A model generated the notes under the pieces. That model did not search any database. It was not told the origin of the DNA and saw only the letters and a list, made by a program, of their open reading frames with translations. The position numbers and the translations under genes were made by a program. From Oscillospiraceae bacterium (GTDB lineage: Bacteria; Bacillota; Clostridia; Oscillospirales; Ruminococcaceae), in contig JAFWEV010000098.1 in NCBI GenBank assembly GCA_017512745.1, forward strand, positions 1 through 64,000: a stretch of DNA of 64,000 nt, read 5' to 3'. This document shows positions 42,616 to 49,924 of the stretch, piece by piece. How positions within the stretch are numbered: the first letter of the stretch is position 1; each line of letters opens with the position of its first letter.

Positions 42616-43316
42616 GAAAACAAAGTATTGTGAAGGCTGTGCTGCTGATCGCAGCGGCAGTCCTGTTGTGCTCGTCATGCGGGTCAAAGCCGGAGATCCT
42701 GCCGGAGCCCGTATCCGCGGATGAGCAGATATCCATGAGTTCGGCAGCAGAAGAATCGGCTGCAGAGGAACCGATATCTCAGCAGCCGGAGGAGATCTCT
42801 GAAGAAAACGGACCTGCGGCTGAAGAGCCGGTATCCGAAACGACCGTTTCATCTGAAGAAGAGCCGGTGCAGGAGATCCCTCAAGAGAGCGGACCCGCAG
42901 CTGAAGAGCCGCTCCCGGAAGAAGTGCCCGCCACGGAGCAGCCGGAAGAGGAGGAGCCCGCAGAGCCTTTCGAAGGATATGACAGCGTAGACCTTGATCT
43001 CACTGTGATGTCACCGACCATGATATACAGCAATGTATATAACATGATGATGACGCCCGATGATTACTTCGATAAGGTCATCAAGGTCGAGGGGATGTAT
43101 GCATATTACTTTGACGAAGAGACCCAGAAAACGTACTATGCCGTCATAATCCCGGACGCAACGGCATGCTGTCAGCAGGGCGTGGAATTCATACTTGCCG
43201 ACGAGACGGCATATCCCGAGAGCGCGGAAACGGTGACTGTGACCGGGGTGCTCTCTTCCTACGAGGAGAACGGATTCAAATATCTCGTACTTGCGGACGC
43301 AGTGCTTGAGATATAG
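42612..43316 (+). CDS. Lipoprotein with Glu/Pro-rich stalk and OB-like C-terminal domain
   Basis: A 234-residue lipoprotein (lipobox CSSC) of the zinc operon. Residues about 25-118 form a low-complexity stalk of repeated EEP/PAAEEP units. The C-terminal 110 residues are compact: SNVYNMMMTPDDYFDKVIKVEGMYAYYFDE, YYAVIIPDATACCQQGVEFIL and VTVTGVLSSYEENGFKYLVLADAVL, with an OB-fold-like strand order and a vicinal CC pair. Function unknown; coupling to znuB suggests a part in metal capture at the cell surface. Confidence 0.72.
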   Translation: MRKQSIVKAVLLIAAAVLLCSSCGSKPEILPEPVSADEQISMSSAAEESAAEEPISQQPEEISEENGPAAEEPVSETTVSSEEEPVQEIPQESGPAAEEPLPEEVPATEQPEEEEPAEPFEGYDSVDLDLTVMSPTMIYSNVYNMMMTPDDYFDKVIKVEGMYAYYFDEETQKTYYAVIIPDATACCQQGVEFILADETAYPESAETVTVTGVLSSYEENGFKYLVLADAVLEI

Positions 43317-43331
43317 CCTGAAAATAAGAAC

Positions 43332-43378
43332 AGATCCTGCGGACTGTCTTGCGGTCAGTCTGCGGGATCTTTGTTTTC
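43332..43378. terminator. Terminator between the zinc operon and the RT gene
   Basis: A 15-bp stem with a few G-T pairs (43332-43346 with 43356-43370) is followed by a T-rich tract. It overlaps the 3' end of the reverse transcriptase gene on the other strand. Confidence 0.8.
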
Positions 43379-44584
43379 CGGTGCGCTGTCCCGGAATAAA
43401 TGGTATTCATGCACGAGATTTCTGTATCCCAGAGCTTTGAGTTGTTCGTACCTGATGTTGTATCTCGACTTCGTACGGGTGCCGCTCAGGAGATACCGCA
43501 GGCATTCCTGCGCGTAAAGGTCGATCTCGTGCAGGCTCCTGTCGGTATTGATGACCGGAAAAAACCAGAGGCTCCAGGACAGTTCGCTGTCCTCGGGAAT
43601 ATCCAGGAGTTTTTTGTTGAATATCCGGATGAAGGCTTTGGCGGCCTGTTCGGGATCCCGTTCGTTTCTCGACCTCCAGCGCATTAGCGCGCGGGTCTTC
43701 CGGCGCATCTTGGCTTTAAGCTTTTTAATTGTTGCGGGAGCTATATCAATAACCCTGTCTCTGTATGAAAAGCCGAGGAACGTCCATCCGGTATCGGGAG
43801 ATCCGAACTCCTCCTTGTCGGGATTTATGGAGAGACCGTATTCGCCGAGCACACGCCTGAACATTCCGGCGCATTCAGCGATCCTCTCTCCGGAAGGAGA
43901 CATAAAGATGACGTCGTCGGAATATCTAGCGTAAAGTACTCCCTGCCCGGCAAAGTATTCGTCGGCGTCCCTGAGATACAGATTGGCGAGGAAGGACGAT
44001 ATAGGCGTTCCGGCCATGATGCCCTTCTGTTCTGTTATTGCCGTTCCGCCGTCGTATACGCGCTCCTCGAGAAGCAGCCCGCAGATGAATGAACATAGGA
44101 GCGGATCATCGCTCATGACTTCCCGGATCATGGGAATGAGACGGTCTACGGGGATCGAGTTGAAGTAGTTGCTTATGTCAGCCTTGTAGGAATACATGTT
44201 CCGGATATTTCTGGTTCCGGAGAGTTTCCTCACGGCGTCTTTTGCCGTGACTCCCGGTCGGAAGGAGTAGAGACTGTCGTTGAATATCCTGTCGTATTTC
44301 CTCAGGATGAGGTGAGTCAGTAGTTTCAGGACGGTATTCTCCGGCTCCGGGTAGATATACACGGTGCGTTTTTTTCCCGTGCTCATCTTGCTGATGACAG
44401 CTTTTCTGGGCAGCGGAAAAGGATCCCCGCGCTTTATTGAATTGAGCACAGGGATATATGACTCAGAGTCGATGAACGACCGGAGCTCCTCAAGGTCTGA
44501 TTTTGAGCGGGCGAGAGAGGATCTGTATTCCAGAAAATCCTCCCAGCACTGTTTGCGGTAAAGTTTGTCTAAAAGTGAATCCAT
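43355..44584 (-). CDS. Stand-alone reverse transcriptase
   Basis: A 409-residue RT. Motifs in order: the front LKLLTHLILRKYDRIFNDSLYSFRPG (85-111), catalytic Asp136 in YKADISNYFNSI, motif 4 GIMAGTPISSFLANLYL (188-204), active site YARYSDDVIFM with YSDD at 221-224, LSINPDKEEF (motif 6) and TGWTFLGFSYRDR (motif 7). A basic C-terminal helical region of about 120 residues follows, ending GYRNLVHEYHLF. No maturase X/HNH domain is seen, so it is not an intact group II intron protein. The retron motifs NAxxH and VTG are also absent. The catalytic aspartates are all present. The 162 nt upstream hold a structured element. Confidence 0.85.
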   Translation of the reverse strand: MDSLLDKLYRKQCWEDFLEYRSSLARSKSDLEELRSFIDSESYIPVLNSIKRGDPFPLPRKAVISKMSTGKKRTVYIYPEPENTVLKLLTHLILRKYDRIFNDSLYSFRPGVTAKDAVRKLSGTRNIRNMYSYKADISNYFNSIPVDRLIPMIREVMSDDPLLCSFICGLLLEERVYDGGTAITEQKGIMAGTPISSFLANLYLRDADEYFAGQGVLYARYSDDVIFMSPSGERIAECAGMFRRVLGEYGLSINPDKEEFGSPDTGWTFLGFSYRDRVIDIAPATIKKLKAKMRRKTRALMRWRSRNERDPEQAAKAFIRIFNKKLLDIPEDSELSWSLWFFPVINTDRSLHEIDLYAQECLRYLLSGTRTKSRYNIRYEQLKALGYRNLVHEYHLFRDSAPENKDPAD

Positions 44585-44592
44585 AGGTACAG

Positions 44593-44737
44593 AAAAAAGC
44601 AGAAAGAGAAATAGTTAAAGCCAGGGCAATCCCTGGAAGTACCAGACCGTACCCGAAACGGCTGCCTGCGAAGCGCTCATACTGCTCCGGGCCTGGTCCG
44701 CCGCAGGCGCTATAGAGCATTCTCTTTCTGCTTTTTT
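44593..44737 (-). ncRNA. Candidate RT-associated structured RNA with 18-bp terminal inverted repeats
   Basis: Perfect 18-bp inverted repeats (44593-44610 and 44720-44737; AAAAAAGCAGAAAGAGAA on the transcript 5' side) enclose 109 nt. Inside, read on the minus strand, are GCCTGCG pairing with CGCAGGC, a CCGT/ACGG stem, and a perfect CCAGGG-ATTG-CCCTGG hairpin. The right-hand repeat arm ends 8 nt before the RT start codon. TATAAA precedes the 5' arm and could be a -10. The layout is like a retron msr-msd with a1/a2 repeats, or like the RNAs of some defence RTs. No promoter is certain. The segment could instead code for a short membrane peptide. Confidence 0.55.
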
Positions 44738-44746
44738 ATACGGGGG

Positions 44747-45280
44747 TTATCTGCCGATGGCATTCCTGACGCGCTCACGAACGTAGGTTCTCGTATTCCA
44801 CCATCCGTCGTGGTCATAGTAGAAGCGGAGATACGGCAGTCCGATGGCCGCGCAGTCCCTGCGCAGCTTGTAGGGGGAACTGCTGTCGTGAAGCAGCTCG
44901 ATCTTGATCAGGTCCAGACCGCCTGAGCGCAGCGTATACACATATGACCTGGAACTCCTTCCGGGTTCGCGGACCGTTTCGTATTCCGGGAAATCGTCCC
45001 TGAAAATATGGTCGAAATACTCGAGATATGTCCCCGGATAATTGTACTGATTTTCTTCATCCGGCATGAATTCTCCCCAGGAATTGCCGTACGCGGCCGG
45101 CTGTCTTGCCGGAGCCTGAGCGGCGGAGCGGTCGGATTCGGGTACAGAGGCTTTCACCTCTTTGGCAGCTTCCTTGACATCCTCAGCCACCTCTTTTGCA
45201 ACGTCGGTAACGGTCTTGACCAGCTTGTCCAGATCAAGATCGGGAGCGACGTCCCCGAGAAGTTTGGAAAACAGTCCCAT
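44747..45280 (-). CDS. Hypothetical protein with helical N-terminus, upstream of the RT element
   Basis: A 177-residue protein. ATG 45280 is chosen because a strong AGGAGG precedes it; the upstream extension looks non-coding. The N-terminus is an amphipathic, coiled-coil-like Lys/Glu/Val helix (DKLVKTVTDVAKEVAEDVKEAAKEVKAS), then a Pro/Ala linker. The C-terminal 100 residues (GGLDLIKIELLHDSSSPYKLRRDCAAIGLPYLRFYYDHDGWWNTRTYVRERVRNAIG) form a compact domain that slightly recalls PD-(D/E)xK-type folds, but no complete catalytic set is visible. It may be co-transcribed with the RT. Function unknown. Confidence 0.65.
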   Translation of the reverse strand: MGLFSKLLGDVAPDLDLDKLVKTVTDVAKEVAEDVKEAAKEVKASVPESDRSAAQAPARQPAAYGNSWGEFMPDEENQYNYPGTYLEYFDHIFRDDFPEYETVREPGRSSRSYVYTLRSGGLDLIKIELLHDSSSPYKLRRDCAAIGLPYLRFYYDHDGWWNTRTYVRERVRNAIGR

Positions 45281-45453
45281 AAGCGGAACCTCCTCAAATG
45301 TATTTATGTCATTGCCTGGATATGTTGCTGTATTGATTGTAACAGATAAAAGACCGATAGCGAAGTATACAAGCGGACGGTTTCTGATGTCTTTTCTGAA
45401 GCGGAAAGGTATAATGAATAAAAATAATACACTATCGATCGGAGGAGAGACAT

Positions 45454-46425
45454 ATGGCGAAATCCAAATACGCGCTCGATGAGATACTGGATATCCCGGT
45501 GAATGGGGATATGCAGAACATCCATATCCGCTCAACGAGCGACAAAAATCCCGTGCTGCTGTTCGTGCACGGAGGTCCCGGGGTATGCGATCGCTCGTGG
45601 GTGATGCCGAAGCAGTCGGAATATCTTGCTGACAAATTCATCATGGTGTGCTGGGACCAGAGAATGGCGGGCAAAAACTACAGGGCTGACAAAGTCTCGC
45701 AGAAGATGACGCTGGATCAGCAGGTCGAGGACATGCACGACGTGGTCATGTATCTTGTGAACAGATTTAAGCAGGAGAAGATCTATGTCGTGGGACACAG
45801 CTGGGGGACTATCCTCTCATGCCTGTACCTGCCGAAATACCCCGAGAACGTGAAGGCATATGTCGGCATGGGACAGTTCGTCAACGGACCGCTGAATGAG
45901 AAGATGAGCTATGACTTTGTGGTGAATTACGCAAAGGAACACAACGATCAGAAGGCACTCAAAGACCTTGCGGAGATAGGCGAGCCCAAGGAAGGCCTGT
46001 ATGCCGGCGGCCTCGACGCGCTGATGGTTCAGAGGAACTATATGACGAAGTTCGGCGGGGGCAGCTGGAAAGAGAAGGAAAACATCTTCAAATCGGTCCT
46101 GGTGCCGTTCCTCACGAGCGGCGAGTACAAGGTCATTCCGGACCTCTTCCGGTACTGGAAAGGAACTTATCACTGCCTGAGACAACTGTGGCCGGACGTC
46201 GTCAAACTCAGATATGACGAGACGGTAAAGAAACTTGATGTTCCCGTATATCTCTTCCAGGGTGACCACGACCAGAACACACCTACCGTGCTCGCGAAAA
46301 AGTGGTTCGATGAGCTGGAAGCGCCGTACAAGGAATACGTGCCCTTCCATGAATCCGCCCATTCCCCGATAAAAGAGGAGGCGGAACTCTGGGGAAAGAC
46401 TCTTGTCGAAAAACTCCTCGGCTGA
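45454..46425 (+). CDS. Alpha/beta hydrolase (proline iminopeptidase-like)
   Basis: A 323-residue hydrolase. The oxyanion loop is FVHGGPGVCDRSW, the strand WDQRMAGKNY follows, and the nucleophile elbow is VVGHSWGTILS (G-H-S-W-G), typical of the S33 group. The late acid and His are in FQGDHDQNTP and FHESAHSPIKEE. It is likely a cytoplasmic esterase, lactonase or aminopeptidase. No partner gene is coupled to it. A GGAGGAGAG site precedes the ATG, and TATAAT at 45410-45415 may be its -10. Confidence 0.87.
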   Translation: MAKSKYALDEILDIPVNGDMQNIHIRSTSDKNPVLLFVHGGPGVCDRSWVMPKQSEYLADKFIMVCWDQRMAGKNYRADKVSQKMTLDQQVEDMHDVVMYLVNRFKQEKIYVVGHSWGTILSCLYLPKYPENVKAYVGMGQFVNGPLNEKMSYDFVVNYAKEHNDQKALKDLAEIGEPKEGLYAGGLDALMVQRNYMTKFGGGSWKEKENIFKSVLVPFLTSGEYKVIPDLFRYWKGTYHCLRQLWPDVVKLRYDETVKKLDVPVYLFQGDHDQNTPTVLAKKWFDELEAPYKEYVPFHESAHSPIKEEAELWGKTLVEKLLG

Positions 46426-46445
46426 TATAATTGCCCAATTACCGC

Positions 46446-46482
46446 AATACCATCCGCTGCTTATAGCTGCGGGTGGTATTTT
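46446..46482 (+). terminator. Terminator after the alpha/beta hydrolase
   Basis: A 12-bp stem with one G-T pair (46446-46457 with 46469-46480) and a short T-tail follow the hydrolase stop. Confidence 0.75.
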
Positions 46483-46485
46483 CAC

Positions 46486-46520
46486 ATAAAAATATCCCAC
46501 GCACACTCATACGCGGGATA
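46486..46520 (-). terminator. Terminator of the 43-residue protein gene
   Basis: An imperfect TATCCC.../...GGGATA stem (46493-46502 with 46513-46520, one bulge) is followed on the minus strand by five T residues. Confidence 0.7.
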
Positions 46521-46541
46521 CGGGGAGAATTAACTTTGTTC

Positions 46542-46673
46542 TCAGATATCAAAAGAGTATTCTTTTGAATACTTTCTCGGAAACAGACCGAATATGGCCA
46601 TGACTCCGGCAAGAATGGCAAACACTGCGGCGATTCCCAGAAATACGGCTATGATCTTCTTTATATTATCCAT
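46542..46673 (-). CDS. 43-residue single-pass membrane protein
   Basis: ATG at 46671-46673 and stop at 46542-46544 enclose 43 codons: MDNIKKIIAVFLGIAAVFAI at the front, a helix of about 22 residues, then the basic tail FPRKYSKEYSFDI. AAAGGAG precedes the start at ideal distance, and a terminator follows. It is on the same strand as, and just downstream of, the 195-residue hypothetical gene. No family recognised. Confidence 0.7.
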   Translation of the reverse strand: MDNIKKIIAVFLGIAAVFAILAGVMAIFGLFPRKYSKEYSFDI

Positions 46674-46694
46674 AAAAACATCTCCTTTGAGTTT

Positions 46695-47282
46695 TCAGAA
46701 CTTAACAACTTTGAATTCATCCAGATTGCCCGAGTAATATACGGACTGGATCGCTGCCGGGGCTACGCATCCGAAGTGAGAGAAATGACCTGACTTCTGG
46801 AACTTGTACGCGTTCATGAACACGGAAGATCCGTCTTCCGGATACCTTGCGCCGAGACTTTTTATCATGGACTTTTTGAGAGTCCACCTCACTTCCCAGA
46901 ACCAGCCGACTTCGTCTTCTCCCTTTGAGAGTTCGCCTTTGATCGGGATGGGATTCTCGGGTGTGTTCTGCGATCCGTCTCCTACAAACAGAGCGCCTTT
47001 GCCGTCCGCCGTGAAAACGACCGTGAGCTGAGGCCCTTTGAGGTCAAAAGAAACGGAAACTGCCGCGCAGCTGCCCTGAGAAATGGAGTTCAGCACATTC
47101 GTTCCGATCGCAGGGTCTCTTTCGAAACAGATGAGATCCAGGAACAGACCCTGATCGTTGAATGCGGGGCGGAAGTGCATGAACGGCTTGAAACTGTCGT
47201 CGGTCCACGGATAGTAAGTGGTCTTTATGACAGGCAGCGTATCTGCCTGCACGTTGTCATCGATTATAGGTATTATGTTCAT
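46695..47282 (-). CDS. Hypothetical protein, carbohydrate-binding (CBM9/DOMON-like) pattern
   Basis: A 195-residue protein without a signal peptide. Strand-rich, with YYPWTDDSFKPFMHFRPAFNDQGLFLDLICFERDP at the front, a middle GEDEVGWFWEVRWTLKKSMIKSLGA and the C-terminal GHFSHFGCVAPA. The arrangement WxVRWTL with a late HFG recalls CBM9-like sugar-binding domains, which would be the first guess. ATG 47282 is used rather than GTG 47291 since GGTG lies before it. Has a plausible promoter at 47303-47332. Ligand unknown. Confidence 0.6.
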   Translation of the reverse strand: MNIIPIIDDNVQADTLPVIKTTYYPWTDDSFKPFMHFRPAFNDQGLFLDLICFERDPAIGTNVLNSISQGSCAAVSVSFDLKGPQLTVVFTADGKGALFVGDGSQNTPENPIPIKGELSKGEDEVGWFWEVRWTLKKSMIKSLGARYPEDGSSVFMNAYKFQKSGHFSHFGCVAPAAIQSVYYSGNLDEFKVVKF

Positions 47283-47302
47283 ATTCTTCACCAGCTAGAA
47301 AA

Positions 47303-47332
47303 ATTATATCATTACGAAAAGGGCAATAGCAA
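47303..47332 (-). promoter_or_regulatory. Promoter of the 195-residue hypothetical gene
   Basis: On the minus strand, TTGCTA (47327-47332) and a consensus TATAAT (47303-47308) are spaced by 18 bp, about 20 nt before the start codon. Confidence 0.55.
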
Positions 47333-47454
47333 ACATAGTGTGAACAATTGATAATACTATTGGTATATATAAACGGTAATATTACACTCGTTCTCTTTGA
47401 TGTTAAATAATGGTAAAATTAATAAGCTAAAGCAAAAACACGGGAGATAAGCTC

Positions 47455-48912
47455 TTGCAGTTTGTAAGTGTTCCTTTCTTTATATTTCTGGCTTTGAGTT
47501 TCGCGCTGTTCTGGGCTGTTCCGAACAGGGTGAGACCTTTCGTGCTGTTTGTCGCGAGCATTTTCTTCTATCTGTATCTCAGTCCGAAAATGGTGATCTT
47601 CCCGGTGCTGACGGCGCTGTTCATATGGCTTATCGGCATGGAGATGGAGAAGAACAGAAGAGAGGAAAAGAAAAAGCGGCTTCTTCTGTTCTCCGGCATA
47701 GCCGTTCTCGTGCTGTGCCTCGCGGCATTCAAGTATCTCAGAGAGATACGTATCGGAGACTCTTTCTTCATAAGAGTCATAATGCCTCTCGGCGTATCGT
47801 TCTATACATTCAGAGCCATAAGTTATCTTGCGGATGTAGGCCGGGGAGATATTCAGGCCGAGGAGAATCCGCTCTACTGCTTCCTGCTCGTAATGTTCTT
47901 CCCGATGGCGACGTCAGGCCCCATAGAGCGCGGCAGCAGGATAATTCCCCAGTTCAGGCAGGAATTTGTATTCGATCCGTCAGCCGCGGCGGACAGCGGT
48001 CTGCTCATTGTGCTGGGTATCATAAAGAAGGTGTGCGTTGCGGATCTTCTCGCGATCCCCGTTGATACCATCTTCAACAATATCCATGATTATTCCGGTC
48101 CGGTCATCGTTCTCGGAGCCGTGCTGTACTCTTTTCAGCTGTTCTTCGACTTCTCAGGCTATTCCGACATGGCGGTCGGCGCGGCTGGACTGTTCGGCAT
48201 AGAGCTCACGCAGAATTTCAGGGCGCCGTATCTCTCGAAAAACTTTGCCGATTTCTGGAAGAGATGGCACATCTCGCTTACCTCATGGCTGCAGGACTAC
48301 ATATTTATCCCGCTCACGTGGTCGAGATGGTGGGACAGACTTTTCTTCAGAAAGACGATGGATGAGAGAAAACCATCAGTGCTCATCAATATATTCATGG
48401 TATTTCTCGTGAGCGGCATCTGGCACGGCACGGGATTTACGTTCCTCGTGTGGGGAATGCTGCACGGACTCTACAGAGTAGTTGAGGAACTTATCAAGAG
48501 AAACAGAAAGAAGAAAAAGAAGCGTTCCGGAAAAGGCGGCGTACTCAGCATTGCGGGCGTGTTCCTTCTCAATGCCCTGACAAACATATTCTTCAGGGCA
48601 AACACGATCGGCGAAGCGGGATATGCCGTGACGCATCTCTTTACAGGATGGAACCTTGCGTCTGTCCTTACAGCTGCTAATATCGCCGTGATGATGAAGA
48701 CACTTGCCGTCGCGTATCTGTTCATAATCATCAATGTCTTCGCGGACAGGATCATCTATCCCGGAGGTTCCGTCATAGAGAAGATCAAGGGCTTGCCTTC
48801 ACTTAGAAGGTGGGCGATCTACTTTGCGCTTGTGCTGATAGCGTTCTTTATGTTCCTGCACGGAAACGGCGGTTACGGGAATGCACAGCAGTTCATATAT
48901 TTCCAGTTCTAG
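47455..48912 (+). CDS. MBOAT-family membrane O-acyltransferase (AlgI/DltB-like)
   Basis: A 485-residue protein of about 11 helices. The MBOAT motifs are visible: FPMATSGPIERGSRIIPQF, FFDFSGYSDMAVGAAGLFGIELTQNFRAPYLSKNFADFWKRWHISLTSWLQDYIFIPL, and the catalytic His region VSGIWHGTGFTFLVWGMLHGLYRV. It would move an acyl group across the membrane onto an extracellular polymer or lipid. Start is TTG 47455 with GGGAGATAAG upstream. It overlaps the start region of the DltD-like partner, which supports an O-acylation pair. Confidence 0.92.
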   Translation: MQFVSVPFFIFLALSFALFWAVPNRVRPFVLFVASIFFYLYLSPKMVIFPVLTALFIWLIGMEMEKNRREEKKKRLLLFSGIAVLVLCLAAFKYLREIRIGDSFFIRVIMPLGVSFYTFRAISYLADVGRGDIQAEENPLYCFLLVMFFPMATSGPIERGSRIIPQFRQEFVFDPSAAADSGLLIVLGIIKKVCVADLLAIPVDTIFNNIHDYSGPVIVLGAVLYSFQLFFDFSGYSDMAVGAAGLFGIELTQNFRAPYLSKNFADFWKRWHISLTSWLQDYIFIPLTWSRWWDRLFFRKTMDERKPSVLINIFMVFLVSGIWHGTGFTFLVWGMLHGLYRVVEELIKRNRKKKKKRSGKGGVLSIAGVFLLNALTNIFFRANTIGEAGYAVTHLFTGWNLASVLTAANIAVMMKTLAVAYLFIIINVFADRIIYPGGSVIEKIKGLPSLRRWAIYFALVLIAFFMFLHGNGGYGNAQQFIYFQF

Positions 48913-48931
48913 GGAGAGGAGGATCACTGCC

Positions 48932-49912
48932 ATTAAAAAGTTCATCAAAAAAGTGCTGATCCTGCTCATTCCGGTGATCGCATATATGGCGCTGTTCATA
49001 GCTTTCGAGCCGTACGAGTATTTTGAAAAGCGCGTTGACGGAAGAGAGAACATAACGACATCGCCTCTTCAGGCGATGAGGGCCGCCATGAGAGGAGATG
49101 TCAAAGATCTGCTGCTCGGGGATTCGAGGACAGCTCACTTTGACACGAGATATCTCGATTCCGTCACCGGGAAAAATTATTTCAATCTCGCTTTCGGAGG
49201 AGCGTCCATGGAGGAGTCCATAGAGCTCTTCTACTGGGCGGACAGGTATAACGATCTCGACAGCGTGTCTATACAGATAAGCTTCTACACGATAAATCAG
49301 AAGTACAACCTGAACAGGATCCCGGATATGGAGGACTACTGTACCGATCCCCTGAGATTCATGTTCACATGGGATTACCACGCGGACACATGGAAGGAAC
49401 TGTACAACAGGATAAGAGGGATAAAGGATCTCGCTCCCGTGTATACGGACGAGGAGAGGGAAGAGAACTTCAGGGTGTATGCTCTTGAGAGCATCTATCC
49501 CATGACCGAAGGCTACGGTATAAACTACGATATGATCGAAAAGCTGAGGGACATGGCGGAATACTGTGAAGGCAAAGGCATACAGCTGAATGTGATCATG
49601 GCGCCAATGGACAGATCCCTCTGGGAGTATGTCGTGAAGCCTCTCGACCTCTATGACGAGATGGACGAATACAAGCGGCTCATCTCCGAATTTGCGGTGA
49701 TATACGACATGGAATACGAAGAGATGGACGCGTACGTCACGAGCGATTATGCGGACGGATTCCATATGATGGGAATGCAGAACGGAGTGGATTACACCTC
49801 TCCGTCATTTGAGACGGATTATCCCGCGCTCGCGGATTACCTCAAGGGAATGTACTCCTTCAGTTCGGATCACATGAGGATCTGGAAAAACGGAAAAGTG
49901 ATAAAGGAATAA
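48932..49912 (+). CDS. DltD/AlgX-like SGNH protein, acyltransfer partner of MBOAT
   Basis: A 326-residue membrane-anchored SGNH protein. An N-terminal helix (VLILLIPVIAYMALFIAF) is followed by LLLGDSRTAHFDTRYL (nucleophile Ser in GDSR), a middle with NLAFGGASMEES and the C-terminal SSDHMRIW (Asp-His). This is the catalytic set missing from the SGNH-like protein at 6320. No ATG, GTG or TTG lies at the right distance from the strong AGGGAGAGGAGG (48911-48922). ATT 48932 gives 9-nt spacing, so a rare AUU start is likely. The next in-frame choice is GTG 48953, which is poorly spaced. It probably completes O-acylation started by the MBOAT protein. Confidence 0.8.
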   Translation: MKKFIKKVLILLIPVIAYMALFIAFEPYEYFEKRVDGRENITTSPLQAMRAAMRGDVKDLLLGDSRTAHFDTRYLDSVTGKNYFNLAFGGASMEESIELFYWADRYNDLDSVSIQISFYTINQKYNLNRIPDMEDYCTDPLRFMFTWDYHADTWKELYNRIRGIKDLAPVYTDEEREENFRVYALESIYPMTEGYGINYDMIEKLRDMAEYCEGKGIQLNVIMAPMDRSLWEYVVKPLDLYDEMDEYKRLISEFAVIYDMEYEEMDAYVTSDYADGFHMMGMQNGVDYTSPSFETDYPALADYLKGMYSFSSDHMRIWKNGKVIKE

Positions 49913-49924
49913 TTCGGAAGACAT

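Noticed and set aside
43355-44584. RT as a group II intron maturase
   Set aside because: No maturase X or endonuclease domain is visible, and no intron domain V-like sequence lies nearby.
44593-44737. Inverted repeats as an ordinary transcription terminator
   Set aside because: The loop would be 109 nt and itself structured, and the element lies just before a start codon rather than after a gene.
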